Source of the DNA: an uncultured Alphaproteobacteria bacterium | GTDB lineage: Bacteria; Pseudomonadota; Alphaproteobacteria; Reyranellales; Reyranellaceae | DNA: 8,685 nucleotides | Direction: 5' to 3' | NCBI GenBank assembly: GCA_903929895.1 | Contig: CAIYWM010000162.1 | Span: 1 to 8,685, forward strand | Part shown: piece by piece, positions 1-6,314 of the stretch | How the letters are laid out: every line of letters starts with the position of its first letter | How positions within the stretch are numbered: position 1 is the stretch's first letter | Notes under the pieces: model-generated | Told to the model about the DNA's origin: nothing | Databases searched by the model: none | What the model saw: the letters and a program-made list of their open reading frames with translations, nothing else | Made by a program: the position numbers and the translations under genes

Positions 1-212
1 AGGCCGGAAATCTTCGCCTTGGCCACCGGAACGCGCAGCATCATGCGCTCCTGCTCGAACGAGATGACGAACAGGTCGAGCTTGTGACCTGCGATCTCTT
101 TCGCCTCGATATCAATCACGCGGCCGACGCCATGCGTCGGGTACACCACGAAATCGCCCTTCTCGAAGGCGAATTCCTTCGCCTTGGCGGGCGCCTTCTT
201 CGGCTTGGCCAT
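1..212 (-). CDS. carD: CarD family transcriptional regulator, N-terminal part (runs off left edge)
   Basis: CarD/CdnL proteins bind the RNA polymerase beta subunit through an N-terminal RNAP-interacting domain (RID) and stabilise the open promoter complex. Only the first 70 codons are present; the family is usually about 160-170 residues, so the C-terminal DNA-binding part lies outside. The translation starts with a Lys/Ala-rich stretch (MAKPKKAPAKAKEF, residues 1-14). A typical RID follows, with GDFVVYPTHGVGRV (19-32), an EIAGHKLDLFVISF strand pair (39-52) and MMLRVPVAKA (57-66). The ATG at 210-212 is chosen because GAAGGGA (minus strand, about 222-228) stands nine bases upstream. The gene is on the same strand as fdxA, but a 291-bp gap with its own possible promoter and palindromes suggests separate control. 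Family assignment is firm; the regulatory target is not visible. Confidence 0.93.
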   Translation of the reverse strand, partial: MAKPKKAPAKAKEFAFEKGDFVVYPTHGVGRVIDIEAKEIAGHKLDLFVISFEQERMMLRVPVAKAKISG

Positions 213-266
213 ATCGTCTAGTCCCTTCACAACAGCCCCGCTTTCTGCGATACCGCGACCCACCGC

Positions 267-380
267 ATACGCTCCCCTGCGTATTCGGCCCGGCGTCCCA
301 AGCATCGGTAAGTTTCTTTCGGATACCGATACGGACACCGAGCCAGCGGCGGACCGGACTCCGGACCCGCTTCCAGCGGG
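267..380 (-). promoter_or_regulatory. Structured carD leader: four inverted repeats
   Basis: Seen directly: four short perfect inverted repeats lie close together upstream of carD. They are ATACGC/GCGTAT (267-272 and 279-284, loop 6), ATCGGTA/TACCGAT (304-310 and 324-330, loop 13), CCGGA/TCCGG around one base (354-364) and CCCGCT/AGCGGG (366-371 and 375-380, loop 3). If carD transcription starts near 419, all four fall in its 5' untranslated leader. They could be RNA hairpins or protein sites. None is followed by a T run in either direction, so they are not ordinary terminators. No known riboswitch was recognised. Confidence 0.35.
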
Positions 381-429
381 ATTGTCATAACAGAAAATGA
401 GCGCAGAGTCGCGCTTTATGTTGCATTTC

Positions 430-445
430 AGCAACGGTCTTGCCA
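430..445 (-). promoter_or_regulatory. Candidate sigma-54 (-24/-12) promoter facing carD
   Basis: On the minus strand the sequence reads TGGCAAGACCGTTGCT. The RpoN consensus is TGGCACG-N4-TTGCW. Ten bases separate the GG and GC cores as required, and only one defined position differs (A for C). It lies in the fdxA-carD gap, points toward carD, and would give a start near position 419 and a leader of about 200 nt. No enhancer-binding-protein site was identified other than the adjacent palindrome, so the call rests on the motif and its position. Confidence 0.35.
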
Positions 446-460
446 TGCAGAAACTGCATG
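444..460. promoter_or_regulatory. 17-bp perfect palindrome (7+3+7)
   Basis: CATGCAGAAACTGCATG is a perfect inverted repeat of seven bases around AAA. It lies 43 bp past the fdxA stop codon and overlaps the upstream edge of the sigma-54-like element by two bases. In RNA from fdxA it would form a 7-bp stem with a UUU loop, but no U tract follows, so it is a poor intrinsic terminator. A dimeric regulator site is the other reading. The surrounding stretch (about 415-490) is clearly AT-richer than its neighbours. Confidence 0.4.
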
Positions 461-503
461 ACTATTGCAAAAGGTACAATAAAGTACTTGCTGGAGCCGA
501 GAT

Positions 504-839
504 CTAGCGAGCCGCCGGCTTGTCGCTAAAGTACTTCTCGAACTTGTCCTTTTCGTCCTTGAACTGCTCCGCGTCGGCGGGCGCATCGCCCTTGCGGGTG
601 ATGTTCGGCCACGTAACCGACAGGCTGCGGTTCAGCTCGAGCCACTTCTCCAGACCCTTTTCGGTGTCGGGCAGGATGGCATTGGGCGGGCATTCGGGTT
701 CGCAAACACCGCAGTCGATGCATTCGTCTGGATTGATGACCAGCATGTTCTCGCCCTCGTAGAAGCAATCCACGGGGCAGACTTCAACGCAATCCATGTA
801 CTTGCACTTGATGCAAGCTTCCGTAACGACATAGGTCAT
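504..839 (-). CDS. fdxA: Ferredoxin FdxA, [3Fe-4S][4Fe-4S] seven-iron type
   Basis: Small cytoplasmic electron carrier of 111 residues, close to the size of Azotobacter vinelandii ferredoxin I, whose cluster ligands can be mapped one residue later here. C9, C17 and C50 would hold the [3Fe-4S] cluster, and C21, C40, C43 and C46 the [4Fe-4S] cluster. C12 and C25 match the two non-ligand cysteines of that protein. The motifs are [17 protein letters not shown] (9-25) and [12 protein letters not shown] (40-51). The C-terminal 60 residues, ending in a charged [10 protein letters not shown] stretch, are the usual extension of this family. The ATG at 837-839 is preferred over in-frame upstream starts because the ferredoxin fold begins there and GGAG (845-848) sits five bases upstream. 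Its redox partner is unknown. It lies 77 bp downstream of the S4 gene on the same strand. Confidence 0.95.
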   Translation of the reverse strand: MTYVVTEACIKCKYMDCVEVCPVDCFYEGENMLVINPDECIDCGVCEPECPPNAILPDTEKGLEKWLELNRSLSVTWPNITRKGDAPADAEQFKDEKDKFEKYFSDKPAAR

Positions 840-916
840 ATAGGCTCCAGGAACGAGCGGCGGCTGCTTAACGCGCGAGCCCCGGCGACGCAAGGCTGGC
901 GATGGCGGCGGACGAT

Positions 917-1171
917 TCAGGGTGAGTCGATCTCCTCATACAACGTACGGGCTTCCGGCGCCGGACCGCGCCGTTCCCCGAGCGCCACGATGCGCACGAC
1001 CTTCACGCGGGGACCCAGTGCGAAGGTGAGCACCATGCCGGGAGCGACGGCCGCGTGCGGCTTCTCGACCGCTCGCCCATCGATACGGCAGCGCGACTTC
1101 TCGACGTAGCGGGCGGCCAGCGTGCGGGTCTTGAAGAAGCGCGCATGCCAGAGCCACTTGTCGAGCCGCAT
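917..1171 (-). CDS. RNA-binding S4 domain protein, Hsp15 (HslR)-like
   Basis: An 84-residue protein that begins directly with an S4 RNA-binding fold ([23 protein letters not shown], residues 2-24; quoted in parts [11 protein letters not shown] and [11 protein letters not shown]). A short beta segment with VAPGMVLTF and [19 protein letters not shown] follows, then the ending LYEEID. This order, including the RRxPAxEAxxLYEE end, is that of E. coli Hsp15. That protein binds free 50S subunits carrying nascent peptide-tRNA after premature dissociation. The same function is likely here but inferred. The start is the ATG at 1169-1171, 24 bp after the helicase stop, so the two genes are probably cotranscribed. 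The pairing with an RNA helicase supports a role in RNA or ribosome handling. Confidence 0.9.
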   Translation of the reverse strand: MRLDKWLWHARFFKTRTLAARYVEKSRCRIDGRAVEKPHAAVAPGMVLTFALGPRVKVVRIVALGERRGPAPEARTLYEEIDSP

Positions 1172-1195
1172 GGCGCGTCAGTGCTGCACCGGTGG

Positions 1196-4100
1196 CTACT
1201 TCTTTCCACCAAGCTTCAGTTCGAGAAGCTTGGCGAAGGGCGAATCGGCGGCCGCATCGCCCTTGGTCTCGGTCGTGGCGTAGAGCCGCAAGGCCGGACC
1301 GCCGCTGTCGCGCCGCGGCGGACGCGGGCCACGCCGGTCGTCGCGCCCGCGGTTCTCCTGCGGCGGACGGCCATCCTTGTTGCGATCCTGCCGGGGCGCA
1401 TCAGTACGCGGACTATCTGCGCGAGGGCCGCCGCCTCCGGGACGCGGTCCGCTGCGCGGACCGTCGTCCTTGCCGCGCGGCGGACGCGGCGTATCGGCAA
1501 AGAACTGACGCTCGTTCGGCCGCTCCGGCCGGTCGCGTCGGCGCTGGTCGCGCTGATCGCGTTGTTCGCGCTGCTGCTGGCGCTGCCGCTCGCGCTGCTC
1601 CTCGCGCTCGCGCACGAAGCGCGGCTTGATCGAGAAGGCGTAGAGCGGTCCGCTTTCTTCCGTCGGTGGATGCACACGATAGCCGAGCGCCCGCAGCACG
1701 TTGGCCATTTCCGGCTCGGAGCAGCCGACCAGTGACATCATCTGCGGGGTCGCGCGGAACCAGCCCGGCGGCAACGGCCGCGGCTCCTTCTTCGCCGGCG
1801 GGGTTTCTTCCCGTGGTGCGGCACTCTCGACCGGCGCGGGAACGTCGCCCCCCGTTGCCGCTTCCGGCGTGGGTTCGGCCGGCGGCGATTCGACTGCGGG
1901 CTCCTCGGCGGGCGCCGCCTCGGCGACGGCCGCAGCCTCGCCAGGGGCCTCGGCGACAGGCTCTGCCGCCGGTTCGGCGACCGGCTCGTCTACGGCGACC
2001 GGCTCGGACGCAGCTGCTTGCGGCTCGGTTTCCGGTTCCGGCGCGGGTGCCGGCTCGGCCTCGCCGAATGCCGCGGCGACGATCGCCCATTCGCTGATTT
2101 CCTCGGCCGTCGCGGCCGCGGGGATGGCCGGAGCGGCGCCCGTCGCTTCGGCGGCGGGCTTCTTCTCAGGCTTATCCTGCTGCTGCGTGCGGCGTGACGA
2201 TTCGCGGCTCTCGCGCACGGCCGCCCGCGCCATGGCGGCCAGCCGTTCGACCATGTCGGCGCGTATCGCATGGTCGCCCAGTGGCAGGTAGCCGATGGCC
2301 GAGTAGAAATCGCGCTCGGCATCGCGCGGCAAATCCATCGAGGTGCGGCCCTCGGCCGGCAGCGTCGGGATCGTCTCGCGGTTCTTGGCGATCATCCAGA
2401 GGCCGGCGCGCAGGCGGATCGGCACCGGCTTCAGCATGCTGGGGAAGTAGAGCGAGAAAACGCCGATGCGGACGCCGAGACGCGCCAGCGCCTTGCGATC
2501 CTCGTCGCCGAGTTGGGCGAGCTGTTCCTCGACGGGCCGCCGCTGCAGCACGCCGAGGCCTTCGCAGAGCTGGAAGATGACGCCGCGTGCGCCGGCGGGC
2601 AGTTCGGCCGTGGCGCGCGCATCCATCAATTCGCTAAGGCCGAGGCGAATGCGGGTCTCTACCCAGGTCGCGGCGCGCTTGCGCACTTCCTCGCGGGCCG
2701 GGCCGTCCAGCAGGTCGGAGGCGATGGCCTCGACCTTGGGCGCCAGCACGTCACCCGAGGGCAACAGCCGCGCGACCGGACCACCGCCCCAGCAGACGCG
2801 GAGCTGGCCGTCGAAGACGATCTCGCCATCGGGACTGTTCACGAAAGCCTGCAGGCGATCGGGCAGATCCTGGCGCAGCGCGCGCAGGGCCGCGCTCAGC
2901 ACCGCCTTCTGGTCGGTCTGGCCTTCCGTCGCATCCGGCACGAAGCGGAAGCCCTCGATGCGCCCGAGATGCTCGCCTTCCACGATGACTTCGCCTGCAG
3001 CGGCGACTGTCGAGTTCATTTCACCCTCATCGCGCAATCTTCGTACAAGCAAAGCCGCGCGTCTATCGACAAACCGTTGCGTGAGACGTTGATGCAGAAC
3101 GTCGGAAAGCCGGTCCTCTATGGCACGCGCGCGCTCCTGCCAATGGCTTGCACGCTGAATCCAGTCGGGCCGGTGCGAAATATAGGTCCATGTCCTAACG
3201 TGCGCGATGCGTGCCATCAAAGTGTCGATGTCGCCGTCGAACCGTTCCAGGCGCTTCACATGGCTGTCGATCCAGTCTTCCGGCAGTCTTTCGCCGCCCT
3301 GGGTCAGATGTTCGAAGATCTGGCTGAGCAGTTTCGTGTGTTCTTCCGTCATCGTCTTGCGGAAGTCCGGGACCTGGCAGACCTCCCACAGGAGCTTGAC
3401 CCGCTTGGGCGAATGAAGCCGTGGCAGGAACGTCGCGTTCACGGCCAGGGTCTGCAGAGCGAGCTGGTCGTCCTGCTCGCGCACGCGCTGGAGCGCGGCA
3501 TGCGGCGGAGGGGCGTTCAAGGCAGCGACCAGCGCCTGCACCGAGCGGAAGTCGAGCTCGCTGTTGCGCCACTGCAGGTCGCGCAGCGGATCGAAGCGAT
3601 GATTCTCGATCGCCTCCACCACGTCAGGATCGAGGCCGCTGATGCCCGCGGTCGTGCCGAAGGTGCCGTCGTTCATGTGGCGCCCGGCGCGTCCGGCGAT
3701 CTGCGCCAGCTCGCCGGTCCGCAGCGGACGGGAGCTGCGACCGTCGTATTTGCGCAAGGACGCGAACCACACGTGGTTCACGTCCATGTTGAGGCCCATG
3801 CCGATCGCATCGGTCGCCACGAGGTAATCGACCTCGCCCGACTGGAACATCTCGACCTGCGCGTTGCGCGTGCGCGGACTCATTGCGCCCATCACGACCG
3901 CCGTGCCGCCGCGCTGGCGGCGGATCAGCTCGGCGATCTCGTAGACCTCGTTGGCAGAAAAGCCGACGACGGCCGAGCGGCGCGGCAGGCGCGTCGCCTT
4001 CTTCGAGCCGACATAGGAGAGGCTGGAGAATCGCGGCCGCGCCACCACGTCGATGTCGGGCAGCAGTCGGTTCAGCACCGGACGGATCGTGTCGGCGCCC

Positions 4101-4480
4101 AAAAGCATGGTCTCGTTCAGGCCGCGCGCATGCAGCAGCCGGTCGGTGAAGAAGTGGCCGCGCTCCGGGTCGGACGCCATCTGCACTTCGTCGACCGCGA
4201 GAAAGGAGACCGGCCGGTCGACCGGCATCGATTCGACGGTGCAGACGAAATAGCGTGCGCTGGAGGGCGCGATCTTTTCCTCGCCGGTGATCAGCGCGAC
4301 CTGGGCGGCGCCCTTCAACTTGACGATGCGGTCGTAGTTCTCGCGCGCCAGCAGCCGCAGCGGGAAACCGATCATGCCCGAATCGTGGCCGAGCATGCGC
4401 TCGATCGCGAGATAGGTCTTGCCGGTGTTGGTGGGACCGAGAACGGCGGTCAGGCGGCCGGAGGCACCGGAAAACGACAT
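1196..4480 (-). CDS. SUV3-like DExH RNA helicase with disordered C-terminal extension
   Basis: ATP-dependent helicase of 1094 residues, of the family that includes mitochondrial SUV3. Motifs are intact: Walker A GPTNTGKT (15-22), motif Ia PLRLLARE (40-47), TGEE (65-68), Walker B DEVQ (97-100), motif V ATDAIGMGLN (222-231) and motif VI QIAGRAGR (260-267). A helical C-terminal region follows to about residue 780. The last 300 residues are unusual in composition. An Ala/Pro/Glu linker spans about 800-895. A small predicted fold starts with PPGWFRATPQMM near 905. A Gln/Arg/Glu helix follows (about 955-985), then an Arg/Pro/Gly/Asp-rich tail (about 990-1065) and the end SPFAKLLELKLGGKK. The Arg/Gly-rich tail suggests RNA contact, as in cold-shock helicases, but this is inference. 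ATG at 4478-4480 is supported by GAAGGT (4487-4492) six bases upstream. It lies 58 bp after the DUF1223 gene and 24 bp before the S4 gene. Confidence 0.93.
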   Translation of the reverse strand: MSFSGASGRLTAVLGPTNTGKTYLAIERMLGHDSGMIGFPLRLLARENYDRIVKLKGAAQVALITGEEKIAPSSARYFVCTVESMPVDRPVSFLAVDEVQMASDPERGHFFTDRLLHARGLNETMLLGADTIRPVLNRLLPDIDVVARPRFSSLSYVGSKKATRLPRRSAVVGFSANEVYEIAELIRRQRGGTAVVMGAMSPRTRNAQVEMFQSGEVDYLVATDAIGMGLNMDVNHVWFASLRKYDGRSSRPLRTGELAQIAGRAGRHMNDGTFGTTAGISGLDPDVVEAIENHRFDPLRDLQWRNSELDFRSVQALVAALNAPPPHAALQRVREQDDQLALQTLAVNATFLPRLHSPKRVKLLWEVCQVPDFRKTMTEEHTKLLSQIFEHLTQGGERLPEDWIDSHVKRLERFDGDIDTLMARIAHVRTWTYISHRPDWIQRASHWQERARAIEDRLSDVLHQRLTQRFVDRRAALLVRRLRDEGEMNSTVAAAGEVIVEGEHLGRIEGFRFVPDATEGQTDQKAVLSAALRALRQDLPDRLQAFVNSPDGEIVFDGQLRVCWGGGPVARLLPSGDVLAPKVEAIASDLLDGPAREEVRKRAATWVETRIRLGLSELMDARATAELPAGARGVIFQLCEGLGVLQRRPVEEQLAQLGDEDRKALARLGVRIGVFSLYFPSMLKPVPIRLRAGLWMIAKNRETIPTLPAEGRTSMDLPRDAERDFYSAIGYLPLGDHAIRADMVERLAAMARAAVRESRESSRRTQQQDKPEKKPAAEATGAAPAIPAAATAEEISEWAIVAAAFGEAEPAPAPEPETEPQAAASEPVAVDEPVAEPAAEPVAEAPGEAAAVAEAAPAEEPAVESPPAEPTPEAATGGDVPAPVESAAPREETPPAKKEPRPLPPGWFRATPQMMSLVGCSEPEMANVLRALGYRVHPPTEESGPLYAFSIKPRFVREREEQRERQRQQQREQRDQRDQRRRDRPERPNERQFFADTPRPPRGKDDGPRSGPRPGGGGPRADSPRTDAPRQDRNKDGRPPQENRGRDDRRGPRPPRRDSGGPALRLYATTETKGDAAADSPFAKLLELKLGGKK

Positions 4481-4538
4481 GCCCGCACCTTCGCGCGCAG
4501 CCGCGGCGGAAGCAAGGCAGTCGGCCCGGCCTCGCGGC

Positions 4539-5297
4539 TCACCCCGAGTAGGCGGGCTCCAGCTTGTTGCAGCCGATCATCGGGCCGTGATCGGCGTGCT
4601 GCACCAGGACGGCGACGCCCTGTGTGGGGCCGATGCGATCGCCGGCAATCGTCCAGCCCTTGGCCGCGCCGTCCCATCGGTCGACGCGTTCGAGCTGCCG
4701 CACGACGTTGAAATTCTCGATCATGCGGCCCTGGTTCTCGCCGCTCTTCACCGGCGTGGCGTGCCGGCGGTCGTAGATCGCGAGCGTCACGTCCGCGAGG
4801 CCGCCCTCGAGCGGGAAGGAGTCCAGCTTGATGGTGAGGGGCCCGCCGATGCTGCGCGAAAGCGTGGGGGTCGCCCGACGGGGCGACCGGGCCTGCGTCT
4901 TGGCCAGCAAGGCCTCGATGGGCGCGCGATCGCGGCCGGTGTCGTGGCCGATGCCGTCGACCACCATCTCGGGCGTGTAGACGTACCGTTGCTTCAGCAC
5001 GCGGGCATAGGCGCGCTGCCGTTCCGTCGTTTCACGTGAGGCGAACGGATCCTTCCAGCCGATATAGTCCCAATAGTCGACGTGGAAGGCGAGGGCGACG
5101 ATGTCGGGCCGCATCGACAGCCGGCCCAGAAGGGCGTCGGCCGGCGGGCAGGAACTGCAGCCCTGCGACGTGAAGAGCTCGACCGCCCATGGTCCCTCGC
5201 CGGTCGGCCGGGCCGAGGCCCGTTGCGGCAGTCCGGCCGCGACGGCGGCGGCACCGATCAGGAACGACCGGCGTCCAGGAAGGGGGGAAATCGACAT
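4539..5297 (-). CDS. DUF1223 secreted thioredoxin-fold protein
   Basis: A 252-residue member of the DUF1223 family, whose biochemical role is not established. The N-terminus has the form of a twin-arginine signal: GRRSFLIG (8-15), a hydrophobic AAAVAAGL stretch, then RASA before the mature chain at about residue 30. The family signature follows as VELFTSQGCSSCPPAD (39-54), with a CxxC pair at C47/C50 as in thioredoxin folds. Later come AFHVDYWDYIGWKDPF, the YTPEMVVDG strand and a late cysteine in MIGCNKLEP. Export to the periplasm is inferred. Start choice: ATG at 5295-5297; an in-frame TTG nine bases upstream (5304-5306) is possible. Neither has a clear Shine-Dalgarno sequence. It diverges from the metal transporter genes and shares their AT-rich control region, so common regulation is possible but unproven. 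Confidence 0.88.
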   Translation of the reverse strand: MSISPLPGRRSFLIGAAAVAAGLPQRASARPTGEGPWAVELFTSQGCSSCPPADALLGRLSMRPDIVALAFHVDYWDYIGWKDPFASRETTERQRAYARVLKQRYVYTPEMVVDGIGHDTGRDRAPIEALLAKTQARSPRRATPTLSRSIGGPLTIKLDSFPLEGGLADVTLAIYDRRHATPVKSGENQGRMIENFNVVRQLERVDRWDGAAKGWTIAGDRIGPTQGVAVLVQHADHGPMIGCNKLEPAYSG

Positions 5298-5349
5298 GGT
5301 CGACAAGATGCGCGCGCCGCCCCCGCCCTGCCAATCAACAATCGGTCAC

Positions 5350-5376
5350 TCACCGTTCACTGCCCGGTGACGTGAA
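5350..5376. repeat. Two interleaved inverted repeats in the divergent intergenic region
   Basis: TCACCG (5350-5355) is repeated inverted as CGGTGA (5365-5370), and TTCAC (5356-5360) as GTGAA (5372-5376). The two pairs interlock, so they could form alternative hairpins or overlapping operator halves. They lie 53 bp upstream of the DUF1223 start and 30 bp before the Zur-like site. A second loose pair, CCCAT/ATGGG (5387-5391, 5403-5407), runs up to that site. Function unknown. Confidence 0.3.
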
Positions 5377-5405
5377 GCAGGCATCGCCCATGTGGACTCA
5401 CGATG

Positions 5406-5420
5406 GGTAATATTATAACA
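5406..5420. promoter_or_regulatory. Candidate Zur operator (zinc-responsive repressor site)
   Basis: GGTAATATTATAACA matches the proteobacterial Zur core TGTTATA-N-TATAACA at 12 of 14 defined positions; the right half TATAACA is perfect. It is the most AT-rich spot of the divergent region and precedes genes for an ABC transporter of the zinc/manganese type, which fits Zur repression under zinc sufficiency. The minus strand also reads a perfect TATAAT (5412-5417), a possible -10 box for the DUF1223 gene, though no matching -35 hexamer was found at 16-18 bp. No convincing plus-strand -35 was found either. Confidence 0.55.
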
Positions 5421-5430
5421 GTCTGCTTGC

Positions 5431-5547
5431 ATGCACCGCCCGACCTCCCCCGGCACGTTCCTGCTCGCCATGAGCGCCCCGGCCCGCATTGCGGCGGCGC
5501 TGGGCCTCTCGGCGTTGCTTTGGCTCTGTGCGTGGTGGGCGCTGTAG
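5431..5547 (+). CDS. Putative small single-helix membrane peptide (38 or 25 residues)
   Basis: An open frame of 38 codons from ATG 5431 to TAG 5545-5547, with an internal in-frame ATG at 5470 that would give 25 residues. The C-terminal part, after MSAPARIAAAL, is one continuous hydrophobic stretch rich in Leu, Ala and Trp, ending LWLCAWWAL. This is the make-up of a single transmembrane helix with an N-terminal positive residue. It sits 10 bp downstream of the Zur-like site, and its stop codon is 7 bp before the GTG of the ABC ATPase, with TAGGT overlapping the stop, so the two could be translationally coupled. Against it: neither start has a clear ribosome binding site, and no family is recognised. 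It could be a small transporter subunit, a leader peptide or a chance frame. Confidence 0.4.
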   Translation: MHRPTSPGTFLLAMSAPARIAAALGLSALLWLCAWWAL

Positions 5548-5554
5548 GTCCGCC

Positions 5555-6298
5555 GTGACGGCCGCACTGCGCCTCACCAACCTGACCGTGAGCTACGATC
5601 GCCGCCCGGCGGTTCATCACGTTTCGGCGGAAATCCCGGCCGGCGAGATGACGGCCATCGTCGGTCCCAACGGAGCAGGCAAGAGCACGCTCCTGAAGGC
5701 GCTGCTGGGCCTGGCGCCGCGGGTCGAAGGCCGCATCGAATGCACGGCAAAGCGGATCGCCTATCTGCCCCAGCAGGCGGAAATCGATCGATCCTTTCCG
5801 ATCTCGGTGCTGGACACCGTCCTGCTCGGCCGCTGGTCGCGTTTCGGTGTCTTCGGCGCCGCCCGCCCGGCCGATCTCGAGGATGCCTGGCGCGCGATCG
5901 AGTCGGTCGGCCTTTCGGGCTTCGAGCGCCGCCCGATCGACTCGCTGTCGGTGGGCCAGTTCCAGCGCGTGCTGTTCGCCCGACTGCTGCTGCAGGACGC
6001 CGACCTCGTGCTCCTCGACGAACCGTTCGCCGCCATCGACAGCAAGACCGTGGCCGACCTGATGGTCGTGATCCGCCGCTGGCGCGAGGAGAAGCGCACC
6101 GTCGTCGCGGTACTGCACGATTTCGACCAGGTCCGCCGCGACTTCCCGCACGCGCTGCTGCTGGCGCGTGAGCTGGTCGATGCCGGCCCGACCTCGCGCG
6201 TCCTGTCGGCCGAGAACCTGCTGCGGGCCCGCGCGATGGCCGAGGCCTGGGACGACAATGCCGGCGCCTGCGACGTGCCGATGCGGCTCAGCGCCTGA
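5555..6298 (+). CDS. Metal ABC transporter ATP-binding protein (ZnuC/AztA-like)
   Basis: A 247-residue nucleotide-binding subunit that would power divalent metal uptake through the inner membrane, working as a dimer with the permease encoded next. All ABC motifs are present: Walker A GPNGAGKST (37-45), Q-loop YLPQQ (70-74), signature LSVGQ (131-135, a common variant of LSGGQ), Walker B LVLLDE (151-156), D-loop AAID (159-162) and H-loop LHD (H188). The run QFQRVLFARLLLQDADLVLL is characteristic of the zinc/manganese branch (COG1121). Start: GTG at 5555, because the conserved LRLTNLTVSYD strand begins at residue 5 and the frame upstream lacks ABC similarity; a weak AGGTC lies just before it. 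It is 7 bp after the small-peptide stop and 16 bp before the permease. Zinc rather than manganese is inferred from the Zur-like site. Confidence 0.9.
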   Translation: MTAALRLTNLTVSYDRRPAVHHVSAEIPAGEMTAIVGPNGAGKSTLLKALLGLAPRVEGRIECTAKRIAYLPQQAEIDRSFPISVLDTVLLGRWSRFGVFGAARPADLEDAWRAIESVGLSGFERRPIDSLSVGQFQRVLFARLLLQDADLVLLDEPFAAIDSKTVADLMVVIRRWREEKRTVVAVLHDFDQVRRDFPHALLLARELVDAGPTSRVLSAENLLRARAMAEAWDDNAGACDVPMRLSA

Positions 6299-6314
6299 TC
6301 GAAGGCTTCGCGTC

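Noticed and set aside
184..390. A 68-codon plus-strand frame near the left edge
   Set aside because: It overlaps carD in antisense and runs through the inverted-repeat leader; no ribosome binding site or family resemblance.
471..490. Intrinsic terminator of fdxA formed by GTAC-N6-GTAC followed by TTTT on the minus strand
   Set aside because: The stem has only four continuous pairs of a self-complementary GTAC, too weak to claim.
840..893. Longer FdxA beginning at 893
   Set aside because: Ferredoxins of this family begin at MTYVV; the GGAG before ATG 839 supports the shorter form.
2270..4711. An 813-codon open frame on the plus strand
   Set aside because: It lies opposite the helicase gene, whose minus-strand product has all helicase motifs. 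The antisense translation is rich in Arg, Gln, His and Ala without any recognisable domain, as expected from GC-rich codon bias.
5412..5417. Firm sigma-70 promoter for the DUF1223 gene based on a minus-strand TATAAT
   Set aside because: No -35-like hexamer is present at 16-18 bp upstream, so it is mentioned only as a possible -10 box within the Zur-like site.
5489..5554. N-terminal extension of the ABC ATPase
   Set aside because: The extra residues are Arg-rich and unlike ABC ATPases, and they overlap the small-peptide frame. GTG 5555 places the first conserved strand where expected.
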